Notes: generated by a model from the sequence alone, not told the origin. 64,000 bases of DNA from Streptomyces venezuelae (GCF_008642375.1 NZ_CP029194.1:3224001-3288000); one strand, 5' to 3'; positions 52,580 through 61,299 are shown, counted from the stretch's first letter. Numbers and translations: made by a program.

Positions 52580-54724
52580 TCAGCGGCGCAGGATGCGGCG
52601 CCAGAGGGGACGGCCGGCGCGCCTGCTCACCGCCAGGTTCGCCCGGTACATCAGGGTGTCCGAGTGCTCGGGACCGAAGGTCCGCTCCGCGGCGGCGGCG
52701 GCCCGCTCCATCTGCTCCCTCGCCTCTTCGTCACGCCCCGACAGCATGTAGGCAAGGGAGAGACTGGACCGGACGAGCACCGTGTGCGGATGCTCAGGAC
52801 CGAGGATCCGCTCCCGGTCCGCGAGCACCCCCTCCCACATCTCGATGGCCTCGGCGAAGCGCCCCACGACGAAGTACGAACCGGCGAGGTTGTGCCGGAC
52901 GGTCAGGGTTGTCAGGCTCCCGGCTCCCAGTTCCTGCTCGAAGAGCGGAAGGAGCTGCTCTTGGATGGCCAGGGCCTCGGCGGTCCGCCCCGCACCGGAC
53001 AGGTAGTTGGCGAGGTTGCTCCGGACGGCGAGCGTGTTGCGATGGCCGTGGCCGAACGCCTGAATGGTCTCGGCCAGTACGCGCTCCCCCACCTCGATGG
53101 CCTCGACGGTACGTCCCGACTCCTGATAGAGGGTCGCGAGGTTGTTCCGGCAATCGAGGGTGACCGGGGAATCGGGGTCGAGCACCCGCTCGCTGACCGC
53201 CAGCGCCCGTCGCCCCAGCGCGATCGCCTCGTCACTACGCCGCACTGCGGAGAGGGAGAGCGCTGCCATGCTCTGGAACTGGAGGAACCATGGGCATTCC
53301 GGCCCGAGCCTGCGCTCACACTGAGCGGCGAGCTGCTGCCAGTAGGCCAGCGCGGGCTCCGCGAGACCGGCGGCCCGCAAGCTGAGACCGACGCGCGGGA
53401 GAACCGAGTGCGGGTCCTCTCCCCAGAGATGCTCACCCGCCACGGCGGTGAGGCTGTCCACGTTGGCCCTCAACATCGCGGCCACAGCCCAATCAGGCTG
53501 GTCCACCCCGGGCCATATCTCCACCAGCGCGTCGGCTGCAGCGATCACCAGCGCCGACGAGTCCTCCTCCGAGATCGTCTCGCGGACCGCGCGGGCCGTC
53601 AGGGCGTGGATGCGGACCACTCCCGCGTCGCAGGACAACAGCGCGTACCGGTGCAGGACCCGCAGGGTCGCACGGGCCGCTTCCCCTCCACATCCGAGGT
53701 ACTCCAGCACCGCCTCTGTACGCCACAAGGCTTCCGGATGCCCGGCCGGGTCCAGCAGGGCCGCCAGCCCCAGCACCCGCCGAGCGACCCCCTCCGGGTC
53801 CGCCGCCTCCACCGCGTCCAGCGACAGGAGCAGCGTCGTCGCGATCTGCCGCCCGTACCCCTCGGCGTCGGCGGACGGCGGAAGGACCTCCGCGATGGAC
53901 CGGCTCCCGCGGAACAGCTCCAGGTAGGCCCGGCACCCCAACCCGTGGTTGATCATGTACGCGGCGGCGTGCCCGAGGGCGAGGGGCAGATACCCGAGCT
54001 CCTCCGCCAGCTCGTCCACGGCCCCGTCCGCGAGCCCGTCCTCGTCGGCGAGCCGCGCCCGCAGATAGGCGACGGCCTCCCCCGCCTCGTACACGTCGAC
54101 GGACACCCGCCGCCGCCCGCCCCCGGTCAGCCGCGCGTCGTGCAACCGCGTGGTGGCGAGCACCCACCCGCTGCCGGTCCGACTCACCGGCCACCAACCC
54201 TCCACCGCACCGGGGTCGGTGATGTCGTCGAGGACGACGAGCCAGCGCCGCGAGGTGGTCGCCAGCCAGGCCAGGAAGGCACGGGCGTCGGCCTCGGGGT
54301 CCGTTCCCGTCACCCCCGGCGCCACGACCCGCACCCCCGCCTCGGCGAACCGCGTGACGACCTGCTGGAGCTCACCGGCCGGCGCCCACACCACAAGGTC
54401 CACGCCCTCGGCGACGGCCTGACTGGCATACGACGCGGCGAGCTGCGACTTCCCGACCCCGCCGCCGCCCGACAGGACCTGCGTGAGGACCGCCGTCCCG
54501 CCCTCCTCCCGCACGGCGTCGATCCGTTCCCGCAGCCCCGTCCGGGGCTGGAAGGCGGAGGCGAGCGCGGGCACGGCGCCCACTTCAAGCGGCCAGCCGA
54601 CGGCGTCCGCGCCCTGCGGAGCGGCCTGCTGGACGATGACGGAGCTGTACGGCCCGACCGCGCTGTACGAGGAGTCCCCGCCGACGGAGACGCGCTCGGT
54701 CCCGCCCTTCCGCCAGAAGGTCAC
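52580..54724 (-). CDS. NB-ARC/TPR (NLR-like STAND) protein
   Basis: A STAND ATPase of 714 residues. After a short N-terminal segment containing the motif GDSSYSAVGPYSSVIV (residues 16-31) come Walker A GGGGVGKSQLA (about 85-95), Walker B WLVVLDDI, the NB-ARC sensor TGSGWVLATTRLHD and ELGYLPLALGHAAAY (GLPL-like), a winged-helix region, then tetratricopeptide repeats (from about residue 470) of the NLATLYQESGRTVEAIEVGERVLAE kind. Such proteins oligomerise when the TPRs sense a ligand and recruit an effector through the N-terminus. The ATG at 54724 overlaps the stop of the small membrane-protein gene (ATGA), so the two are co-translated. Confidence 0.88.
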   Translation of the reverse strand: MTFWRKGGTERVSVGGDSSYSAVGPYSSVIVQQAAPQGADAVGWPLEVGAVPALASAFQPRTGLRERIDAVREEGGTAVLTQVLSGGGGVGKSQLAASYASQAVAEGVDLVVWAPAGELQQVVTRFAEAGVRVVAPGVTGTDPEADARAFLAWLATTSRRWLVVLDDITDPGAVEGWWPVSRTGSGWVLATTRLHDARLTGGGRRRVSVDVYEAGEAVAYLRARLADEDGLADGAVDELAEELGYLPLALGHAAAYMINHGLGCRAYLELFRGSRSIAEVLPPSADAEGYGRQIATTLLLSLDAVEAADPEGVARRVLGLAALLDPAGHPEALWRTEAVLEYLGCGGEAARATLRVLHRYALLSCDAGVVRIHALTARAVRETISEEDSSALVIAAADALVEIWPGVDQPDWAVAAMLRANVDSLTAVAGEHLWGEDPHSVLPRVGLSLRAAGLAEPALAYWQQLAAQCERRLGPECPWFLQFQSMAALSLSAVRRSDEAIALGRRALAVSERVLDPDSPVTLDCRNNLATLYQESGRTVEAIEVGERVLAETIQAFGHGHRNTLAVRSNLANYLSGAGRTAEALAIQEQLLPLFEQELGAGSLTTLTVRHNLAGSYFVVGRFAEAIEMWEGVLADRERILGPEHPHTVLVRSSLSLAYMLSGRDEEAREQMERAAAAAERTFGPEHSDTLMYRANLAVSRRAGRPLWRRILRR

Positions 54725-55119
54725 CGACGCTCGCTCTCGTCGCCGAGCGCGCTGTCCGTCACGTCACCGAGGACCACCTTGCTCTCGGGCCCCACCCGCA
54801 CGTCGTCGTCACTGCCACGAGCACGCCGGGGCCCCGTACGCGGTGCCGTGCGCGGCCCGACGACCTTGGACCCGCGCCCGACGGCGCTGCCGCTGACGTC
54901 CCCGTCGATCACGGTCGCACCCCGCCCGGCCCTGATGCGCCGCCCGGACGAGCCGGAGGGACCGACGAAGGTGTACGCGGCGACCGCCAGGCCCACCACC
55001 GCCCCGACGACACTGGCGATCCGGTCACCGCTGTCGAGGTCGACGAAGACGGCGACCCCGATCAGCCCGAGCGCGACGACCCCGGCCGCCCACGCCACGA
55101 CACGCCCCGTCGTCGTCAT
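54721..55119 (-). CDS. Two-helix membrane protein, partner of the NB-ARC protein
   Basis: A putative 132-residue protein from the ATG at 55119 (GGGGTGGGG just upstream). Two hydrophobic helices at about 6-26 and 34-53 are followed by a basic/Gly-rich linker and a C-terminal tail with two copies of a motif also found at the N-terminus of the overlapping NB-ARC protein: GDVSGSAVGRGSKVVG (73-88) and VGPESKVVLG plus GDVTDSALG (109-126). No family name is known to me. The layout (membrane part first, shared short motif last, coupling to an NLR gene) suggests it is the effector or membrane anchor of the NB-ARC protein. Confidence 0.72.
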   Translation of the reverse strand: MTTTGRVVAWAAGVVALGLIGVAVFVDLDSGDRIASVVGAVVGLAVAAYTFVGPSGSSGRRIRAGRGATVIDGDVSGSAVGRGSKVVGPRTAPRTGPRRARGSDDDVRVGPESKVVLGDVTDSALGDESERR

Positions 55120-55194
55120 GCCCCACCCCGCCCACAAGTCGGCCAACACACCCTCGCAACAGGCTAGATGAGGGCACCGACATAGGGTCGTCCC

Positions 55195-56214
55195 ATGAAG
55201 AGAACCACCCCGCCCCGCCCTCTCGACGTCGAAGCGCTCTTCCCGGAACTGGCCGCCCACCGGGGCACGACCACCCGCCTGCACCCGCGCCCGGGCAAGC
55301 CCGGCGTGACGGCGAGCTCCGTCGGCGGTCCGATGCTGTGGCCGGCGGACGAACCGTGGCCGGTGTGCACGGAGACGCACGGACGCGGGACCGGGCGGCG
55401 CCCGGCGGACATCCGCCGGAAGCGCGAGATCGAGGCCGCCGCGTGGGCGCGGGAGCCGTACGAGGGCCTGACGGAGGAGGAGCTCCGGCTCGTCGAGGAC
55501 CTGGACCGCGAGCACCGGGTGCCGGAGACGGGCGACACCGATCCGCTGCCCCTGCTCGCCCTCGCGCAGCTGTACGCACGTGACGTCCCGGACCTCCCGC
55601 CGGGCCCGGACGGCGCCGACCTGCTCCAGGTCTTCTGGTGCCCCTTCGACGCGCACCGCCCCACCGGCCACAGCATGTTCCTCCACGTGCGCTGGCGCAG
55701 GTCGGCGGAAGTGGAGGTGGAGAACATCCTGACGTCTCCGCCGCAACCGCGGGTCGTCGGCTACGAGGGGTACGTCCCCGAGCCCTGCGAGCTGCACCCG
55801 GAGCAGGTGGTCACGTACCCCTTCGCGGGGCTGCTGCCCGAGGAGCTGTGCGAGCGGATCTACGCGTGGGAGGAGGAGCTTGAGGAGGAGGCGGACGAGG
55901 ACGACCCGGTCTCGTACCAGTTCGACCTGTCGATCCCGCCCGGCTGGCAGGCCGGCGGATACGCGTCCTGGCACGTCACGGACCCGTACACGATGGACTG
56001 CGCGACCTGCGCGACGCCGATGCGCCTCCTGCTGACGGTCGGCACGTCCGAGTGGGGCGGCGGATACGAGAGCTGGACCCCGATCGAGGACCAGGGCCTG
56101 CGCCCGTACCCGCACGCCGTACCCACCGGGGTCGTCGTGGGCAACCACGGCCGGCTCAACGTCTTCGGCTGCCCCACCGGTCCGGACCACCCGCCGCGCT
56201 GGAGCGTGCAGTAG
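55195..56214 (+). CDS. DUF1963 (YwqG)-like protein
   Basis: A cytosolic protein of 339 residues starting at the ATG at 55195. SSVGGPMLWPADEPWPVC near the N-terminus and LLALAQLYARDVPDLPPG ... LLQVFWCPFD in the middle are characteristic of the YwqG/DUF1963 family as found in Streptomyces; the C-terminal region has a Cys pair (CATCATPM) and ends NVFGCPTG. The molecular role of the family is unknown. It is divergent from the NLR-membrane pair by 75 nt and convergent with the DUF397 gene, only 3 nt apart. Confidence 0.7.
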   Translation: MKRTTPPRPLDVEALFPELAAHRGTTTRLHPRPGKPGVTASSVGGPMLWPADEPWPVCTETHGRGTGRRPADIRRKREIEAAAWAREPYEGLTEEELRLVEDLDREHRVPETGDTDPLPLLALAQLYARDVPDLPPGPDGADLLQVFWCPFDAHRPTGHSMFLHVRWRRSAEVEVENILTSPPQPRVVGYEGYVPEPCELHPEQVVTYPFAGLLPEELCERIYAWEEELEEEADEDDPVSYQFDLSIPPGWQAGGYASWHVTDPYTMDCATCATPMRLLLTVGTSEWGGGYESWTPIEDQGLRPYPHAVPTGVVVGNHGRLNVFGCPTGPDHPPRWSVQ

Positions 56215-56217
56215 GGG

Positions 56218-56409
56218 TCAGACCGCGTACGTCCGCGCGAACGCGGTGAAGGCGGCCCAGGCGCCAGGGGTGGCGGTGAGCTCGCCCTTGGCGTGGTCCT
56301 TGGTGTCGCGGACGAGGACGCGGGGGAGGTTGTCGGCGACCTCGATGCAGGCGTCGTTGTCAGCGCCGCTGTACGTGCTCTTGTGCCAGTTCGGGGTGGG
56401 CTCAGTCAT
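56218..56409 (-). CDS. DUF397 small protein
   Basis: A 63-residue protein with the DUF397 features NWHKSTYSGADNDACIEVAD, VLVRDTKD and the C-terminal WAAFTAFART. It overlaps the upstream XRE regulator by 8 nt and is co-transcribed with it. Such pairs are widespread in Streptomyces (WhiJ/AbaA-type loci) and affect development and antibiotic production; the small protein probably modulates the regulator. Confidence 0.93.
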   Translation of the reverse strand: MTEPTPNWHKSTYSGADNDACIEVADNLPRVLVRDTKDHAKGELTATPGAWAAFTAFARTYAV

Positions 56410-57223
56410 CGTGTTCCTTCGCGATCGCGCGCATCAGTTCCAGGGACGCCCGGACGCCCAACGCACCCTGCTGCAACAGATCATAGACACGCTGGAATCG
56501 CATCACCTCGGCTGGTTCTTCGGTGTAGTTGCCCGTGCTGAACCCCTCCGTGTACGCCCCTCGCTCCCCCTTCGGGAGGGTGAGGAGCGCCACGGATCCG
56601 GGCACGGGAGTCCCCCTCATGGGCAGCACCTGGATGTTCACGTTGGGGCGGTCGCACATGGCGAGAAGGTGCTCGATCTGCTCCCGCATCACGCGCCCGC
56701 CTCCCATGTCACGGCGCAGGGAGGCCTCGTCGAGCACGATCATCATCCAGGGCGGGTCGGGCTGATCGAGTACGGCCTGCCGCTCCAGTCGCCTGCCGAC
56801 GAAGCCGCCGATCTGCCCCGAGTCGCCCGCGAGGCCCGCCTCCATCACCGCTCGGGCGTAGTCGGCCGTCTGGAGCAGGCCCGGCACGACGATCGAGAAC
56901 TCGTGTATGGCCGTGGCTTCGAGCTGCCGCCGCATGTACGTCTTCGCGTAGTCGCGCACGTTCTGATCGGTGAGGATCTTCACGAGGTTCACCAGCGAGC
57001 CGGCCGGAAGCCGCAGGACGATCTCCAGCTTCTTCGCCAGGTCCCGGTCCGGGGGGTCTTCTCCGCGCTCGATCTCGGACAGCCGACTGCCGCTGCTGAA
57101 GACCTGCTTCGCCACGTACGCCTGCGTCCACTCACGCCCCAGCGTCAGTCGCGCCTCGCGGACCATGTTCCCGAGGTACTGCTCGATGCTGTCCCCGGGG
57201 TCCAGATCTTGCGCTCCTGGCAT
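56402..57223 (-). CDS. XRE-family regulator with DUF5753 domain (WhiJ-like)
   Basis: A regulator of 273 residues with an N-terminal helix-turn-helix (LGREWTQAYVAKQVFSSGSRLSEIERGEDPPD) and a C-terminal DUF5753 domain (IHEFSIVVPGLLQTADYARAVMEA, RRLERQAVLD, PPWMMIVLDEASLRRDMGG, VNIQVLPM). The ATG at 57223 gives MPGAQDLDPGDSIEQYLGNM. It is followed by the overlapping DUF397 gene and diverges from a two-gene unit at 57333 over 109 nt. Confidence 0.92.
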   Translation of the reverse strand: MPGAQDLDPGDSIEQYLGNMVREARLTLGREWTQAYVAKQVFSSGSRLSEIERGEDPPDRDLAKKLEIVLRLPAGSLVNLVKILTDQNVRDYAKTYMRRQLEATAIHEFSIVVPGLLQTADYARAVMEAGLAGDSGQIGGFVGRRLERQAVLDQPDPPWMMIVLDEASLRRDMGGGRVMREQIEHLLAMCDRPNVNIQVLPMRGTPVPGSVALLTLPKGERGAYTEGFSTGNYTEEPAEVMRFQRVYDLLQQGALGVRASLELMRAIAKEHDD

Positions 57224-57332
57224 ATGCCCCGTTCCTCACCTGCGCACTGGAACTCAACTCCTGGAAAGCGTAGGTCTGGTCACGCCATCGTGGAGGCAGT
57301 CCGGTGGAGATCCATCAGAAAGTGAGCCCTCC

Positions 57333-57575
57333 ATGCGCACCCCCACACCCACACCCCACACCCGCCCCGTCACCGAGCCGGAGGCCGCCCGGGTCTACCG
57401 TGACCTCAAGGCCGCCATGGACACCGCCGGCCTCCCCACCAACGGCCTCTACCGCGACGTGACGCACACTCCGGGCGGTGACGTCCATCGGTACGGGCTC
57501 GGGACCGTCGGCCTCGGCGGTGCCAAGCGGCTCACGGTGCTTCTCCGTACCGCCACCGCCCGGCACACCCCGTGA
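57333..57575 (+). CDS. Small hypothetical protein
   Basis: A putative 80-residue protein from the ATG at 57333. Proline/Thr-rich start, then EPEAARVYRDLKAAMDTAGLPTNGLYRDVTH, which looks like a structured domain, and a basic C-terminus. Its stop overlaps the GTG of the next gene (GTGA), and it is divergent from the XRE-DUF5753 gene. Function unknown. Confidence 0.65.
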   Translation: MRTPTPTPHTRPVTEPEAARVYRDLKAAMDTAGLPTNGLYRDVTHTPGGDVHRYGLGTVGLGGAKRLTVLLRTATARHTP

Positions 57576-57817
57576 GGTACCGCGTCGGTGATGTCGTGAT
57601 CGACGCCCAGCGGGCGCTGACCGGTCAAGTGCTTGGCGTGCAGGGCAAGTCGCTCACGCTGGTCCGTCCCAGCGGTTACCTCTGGGAGGCGGCGGTGGAC
57701 GAGTGCTGGACGGCGAGCCCCGAGGAACGCGCGAGCCTGACGCCTCGCGGAGCGGTCCGGGTGATCAGTACCTCGGCTCCCGCGCGAAGTGAGCGCAGGG
57801 AGCCCGGAGTTCGGTGA
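57572..57817 (+). CDS. Small hypothetical protein
   Basis: An 81-residue protein starting at the GTG at 57572, translationally coupled to the preceding gene. The first 45 residues (RYRVGDVVIDAQRALTGQVLGVQGKSLTLVRPSGYLWEA) look like a small beta-barrel (KOW/SH3-like), but no family can be assigned. The 3' end overlaps the convergent gene at 57765 by 53 nt. Confidence 0.65.
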   Translation: MRYRVGDVVIDAQRALTGQVLGVQGKSLTLVRPSGYLWEAAVDECWTASPEERASLTPRGAVRVISTSAPARSERREPGVR

Positions 57818-58286
57818 CGGCGTCCCAGAGGGTTTCGCGGTCGAAGAGTCGGACCGGCACGTCCCGGTCCGACAGGACGTAGCGGATCGCGCCGAGGGAG
57901 TGGTCACCCCAGCCCTCGCGGTGGTGCATGCGGGCGAGGGTCCGGTCGCAACGGGTGCAGGCGAGCCACGGGACGATGACAAACGGGTCCGCCCTGACGG
58001 CGTCGGCCTGCTCGATGAGCTTCAGGGAACCATCGCCCGGGCCACCGTCGACGCACCGCCCGAGGTCGGGAGCGAGCGTCCCCCACACACCCCACTCCTC
58101 GGCGGCCACGGCGATCTCCGCCCGCGTCGTGTCGCTGATCGGCACCCGGTGCTTCAGCAGCGTCGTGACGAGGAGGTCGAGCCCGGCTTCCTGCTCTCCG
58201 ATCTGCCAGCAGTCCGTGAACTCCTGGGCCTCGGCGGGCGGGAGGAGCGTGGCGTACCGGCCCCATCGGGCCGCTTCGTCGGTCAT
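57765..58286 (-). CDS. Hypothetical protein
   Basis: A cytosolic protein of 173 residues from the ATG at 58286 (MTDEAARWGRYATLLPPAEAQEFTDCWQIGEQEAGLDLL). It contains a CTRC pair followed by HH (LACTRCDRTLARMHHREGW), a possible metal site. Not recognised. The ORF is open 31 codons further upstream, where it would overlap the hydrolase gene at 58352, so the internal ATG is preferred. Its end overlaps the convergent gene by 53 nt. Confidence 0.65.
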   Translation of the reverse strand: MTDEAARWGRYATLLPPAEAQEFTDCWQIGEQEAGLDLLVTTLLKHRVPISDTTRAEIAVAAEEWGVWGTLAPDLGRCVDGGPGDGSLKLIEQADAVRADPFVIVPWLACTRCDRTLARMHHREGWGDHSLGAIRYVLSDRDVPVRLFDRETLWDAVTELRAPCAHFAREPRY

Positions 58287-58351
58287 CCGGCTGACGCTAC
58301 CCGTTCGGGCCGCCCGGCAGGCGGACGGCCCGAACCACGCACCACGGAGGA

Positions 58352-59566
58352 TCAGTCGGGCAGCCGCTCCAGGAGCCACTCGCCGAGTTCCCGGGTGATG
58401 GCGGTGTGTCCCGTCGTCTCCGAGGAGCAGATGAACTCGTCGACCTCGCTCTCCTCCGGGGGCAGGTCGTCGATGTGCGCGTAGAGGTCCTTCTGCTGGT
58501 CGATGTCGCGGATCGCGACCGCGCTGACCGAGGGGACGAAGCAGACGCTCTCGTGCCGCAGGTCGGTCCGGGCGCCGGCCTTCTTCAGCGCGTCGGAGAG
58601 GATGCCGTACGAGCGGAGGGTGCCGCCGGGGGCGCCGTCGAGCTCGGGGAAGTCGTCCGTGGTGATCGGCTTCTCGGCCGGGGGGAACCTCCGCTTCAGC
58701 TCGGCGACGATGACGTCCTTGCCCTCGGCCTGGGCGTAGAAGGTCGTGCCGGGGTAGATCCGCTCGACCTTCAGCGCGGTCTCGCCGGGCGGGATGGGGA
58801 GGCCCGTGCCGTCGCCACGGCCGTTGGCGAGCGCCACCCTGAGGGGAATCTGCGGCCAGCTGCCGACGCGCTCCAGCTCCTCCAGGAACTGCTTGCGCTC
58901 GGGGGCGGTCCCGATCTCCCCGGTCTTGGGGTCGTAGTGCCGCCAGAGCAGCTGCCGGGCGGCCGGGCTGTTCATCTGCCGGGCGAAGGGGTTCGGGACC
59001 GGGATGAAGTGGGAGAACGCCTGGATGCCGACGGGCACGACAGCGCCGCGGTGCGGGGTGTCGTAGGAGAAGTACAGGCGGACGCGGTGGTCCATCCGCT
59101 GTCGCTCCATCTTGGCCAGGGCGTAGCGGGTGATCAGGCCGCCCATGCTGAAGCCGCCCACGGTCAGCGGTGCGTCGCCCAGCTGCTCGGCGACGGTCCG
59201 CATGATGGCGGCCGTCGCCGTTTCGGCGTTGTCCAGGATCGAGGCGGAGCGCTCGTTCAGGCCGAGCAGGATGACGTCACGGCCCCGGCGGCGCAGTTCG
59301 GTCAGAAGAGGGAAGTCGCGGTCGAGGCCGGCGTACAGCGCCTTCAGGTCGCTCTTGCCGAGGTTGAAGCCGTCGCACAGGATCACCGGCCGGGTGATCC
59401 CCTGGTTGCCTTCGCCGTAGAAGACGTGCGCGAAGCCGTTCGGCAGTTCCCACTGCGCGTCCGGTGCCGGGACCGGATACGGCAGGGGGACCGGCGACTC
59501 GGCGCCGACTGGGGTGGCGAGGGTGAACTCGCCGACGATCCGCTCGGCCTGCTCCTGCTCGGACAA
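58352..59566 (-). CDS. Alpha/beta hydrolase (lipase-like)
   Basis: A putative alpha/beta hydrolase of 404 residues starting at the ATG at 59566. Motifs are RPVILCDGFNLGKSDLKALYAGL, RGRDVILLGLNERSASILDN and the nucleophile elbow GGFSMGG (Ser140), followed by SYDTPHRGAVVP. There is no signal peptide. Substrate unknown; lipase or esterase activity is likely. A decayed relative of its N-terminal third lies at 62571-62879 on the other strand. Confidence 0.8.
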   Translation of the reverse strand: MSEQEQAERIVGEFTLATPVGAESPVPLPYPVPAPDAQWELPNGFAHVFYGEGNQGITRPVILCDGFNLGKSDLKALYAGLDRDFPLLTELRRRGRDVILLGLNERSASILDNAETATAAIMRTVAEQLGDAPLTVGGFSMGGLITRYALAKMERQRMDHRVRLYFSYDTPHRGAVVPVGIQAFSHFIPVPNPFARQMNSPAARQLLWRHYDPKTGEIGTAPERKQFLEELERVGSWPQIPLRVALANGRGDGTGLPIPPGETALKVERIYPGTTFYAQAEGKDVIVAELKRRFPPAEKPITTDDFPELDGAPGGTLRSYGILSDALKKAGARTDLRHESVCFVPSVSAVAIRDIDQQKDLYAHIDDLPPEESEVDEFICSSETTGHTAITRELGEWLLERLPD

Positions 59567-60143
59567 GATCTTCTCCTTCGATGCGCGCGCAGGACACAGC
59601 AGTCCGCTACGGATGCGGACCGGGGGACTGCGAACTGCGCGGGGACAGGCCCATCGTCAGCGGCGCAGTCGCCCGGCAGCCGCGACATGCCCGGGCCGTC
59701 ATCCGTACGAAGGGACGGGTGGTGAACTGCGCATATGTTCCGCGCGCCCCCCGTTCGACCGACACCGGGCCGGCGGCTGCGGGCCGACTTCCGGACGATC
59801 AGGACGAGCTGACCGCGTCGATCTCCGTACTTGTTTCCGACGGTCGCTCTCCCGTACGGCACGGACCGAACGCGCGCCTACGCCCTTCGCCCCGCCGGTA
59901 CGCGGCGCCCGCTGCCCGAGTGCGCGGGGAACGGACGGCCTCCTCCCCTTTCGAGTGGTGATCACACTCGGCTCGCCGGATTCCGCCACGCCGTCCGACC
60001 AGGAGCGATGGGGGGCGCGCACAAGGCGTTGGCCGAGAACACCCCGGTGTGGAGCGCGCCTTCTGGGAGATCACGTTCCGCGTCTGAGTGAATGCGAAGC
60101 GTTATTCGATCATCTCTCCAGGTTCGGACGAAGGGGCACAGCC
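59567..60143. other. Intergenic region without a convincing gene (577 nt)
   Basis: This gap separates the divergent hydrolase and SGNH genes. The one open frame of note (59581-59961, plus) has a composition typical of random GC-rich frames and no domain. A GTGATCAC palindrome at 59958-59965 inside a partly symmetrical CGAGTG...CACTCG context could be an operator. The SGNH ribosome binding site AAGGGG is at 60131-60136. Confidence 0.5.
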
Positions 60144-61205
60144 ATGCCTACGGCCATGCACAAGACGAGCGGGACGACGAAGACTCCCCTGGCACGGCGG
60201 CTGGCCGTCGCGGCCGTCGCGCTGGGCAGCTGCCTGGCGCTCGCCGGCCCGGCGGCGAGCGCCGGCGCGGCGCCCGCCGACCCCGTACGGACCGTCTTCT
60301 TCGGCGACTCGTACACCTCCAACTACGGCATCGCCCCCTTCCACCAGGACGACGTCAACAGGCTTCTCTGCTTCCGGGCGAACGAGAACTACCCCGCCGT
60401 CGCCACCCGGCGCCTCGCCGACAAGGGCGTCACGCTCACCGTCCGGTCGGACGTCTCCTGCGGAGGCGCGGTCGTCCGCCACTTCTGGGAGGATCAGGAG
60501 ACGCTGCCCGGCGCCGGCCTGAAGGTCCCGGCGCAGCAGGCCGCACTCAAGGACGACACCCAGCTGGTCGTGGGCAGCATGGGCGGCAACACCCTGGGCT
60601 TCACCCGCATCCTCAAGCAGTGCTCCGCCAAGCTCCGTAGCGACGAGCACTCCCTGCTGCCCGGAACACCGGTGGACGGGGACGAACCGGCCGCCGCGTG
60701 TGCCGAGTTCTTCGGGTCCGGAGACGGGAAGCAGTGGCTGGACGATCAGTTCGAGCAGGTCGGGTGGGACCTGGAGGAGATGCTCGACCGCATGGCGTAC
60801 TTCGCCCCCGACGCCAAGCGCGTCCTGGTCGGCTACCCCAGGCTCGTCCCGGAGGACACCGACACGTGCCTGACCGCGGCGCCGGGCCAGACGGAACTGC
60901 CGCTCGCCGACATTCCCCAGGACGCCATGCCGGTCCTGGACCGGATCCAGAAGCGGCTGAACGACGTCACGAAGAAGGCCGCCGCCGACGCCGAAGGCGG
61001 CGCCGACTTCGTGGACCTCTATGCCGAGACCGGCGGCAACACGATCTGCGACGGGGCGGGCCGGGGCATCGGCGGCCTGCTGGAGACCTCCCGGATCACG
61101 ATCGGCGAGGTGTCGCTCCCCTGGTACGCGCACCCCAACGAGAAGGGCCGCGACCTTCAGGCGCAGCACGTGGCCGCCAAGGTCGAGGAGGTCCTCAACC
61201 GGTAG
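60144..61205 (+). CDS. Secreted SGNH/GDSL hydrolase
   Basis: An exported esterase/lipase of 353 residues. The ATG at 60144 follows AAGGGG at a good distance. A signal peptide (RRLAVAAVALGSCLALAGPAASAGA) precedes block I FFGDSYTSN with nucleophile Ser56; SMGGN gives the oxyanion Asn of block III; the acid and His are in WYAHPNEKG. Several Cys may form disulphides. Similar Streptomyces enzymes act on glycerolipids or other esters; the substrate here is unknown. Confidence 0.85.
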   Translation: MPTAMHKTSGTTKTPLARRLAVAAVALGSCLALAGPAASAGAAPADPVRTVFFGDSYTSNYGIAPFHQDDVNRLLCFRANENYPAVATRRLADKGVTLTVRSDVSCGGAVVRHFWEDQETLPGAGLKVPAQQAALKDDTQLVVGSMGGNTLGFTRILKQCSAKLRSDEHSLLPGTPVDGDEPAAACAEFFGSGDGKQWLDDQFEQVGWDLEEMLDRMAYFAPDAKRVLVGYPRLVPEDTDTCLTAAPGQTELPLADIPQDAMPVLDRIQKRLNDVTKKAAADAEGGADFVDLYAETGGNTICDGAGRGIGGLLETSRITIGEVSLPWYAHPNEKGRDLQAQHVAAKVEEVLNR

Positions 61206-61266
61206 GGACCTGTTCGGGACGAACCCTCTTGGCGGCCGGGTGAGGGCAGCCGGTACGTTCCCCCCT

Positions 61267-61299
61267 CGCGGCACGCCTCGAAGGCGTGTGCGTGCCGCG
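61267..61299. promoter_or_regulatory. Two mutually exclusive hairpins before the I36-VCBS gene
   Basis: CGCGGCACGC (61267-61276) pairs perfectly with GCGTGCCGCG (61290-61299), while CACGCCT (61272-61278) can pair instead with AGGCGTG (61282-61288). The structure lies between the SGNH stop and the I36-VCBS ribosome binding site; it may terminate the upstream transcript or act in the leader. Confidence 0.4.

Noticed and set aside
59581..59961. Possible 126-residue gene in the hydrolase-SGNH gap
   Set aside because: Arg/Pro-rich composition, no ribosome binding site and no recognisable fold; best read as non-coding.
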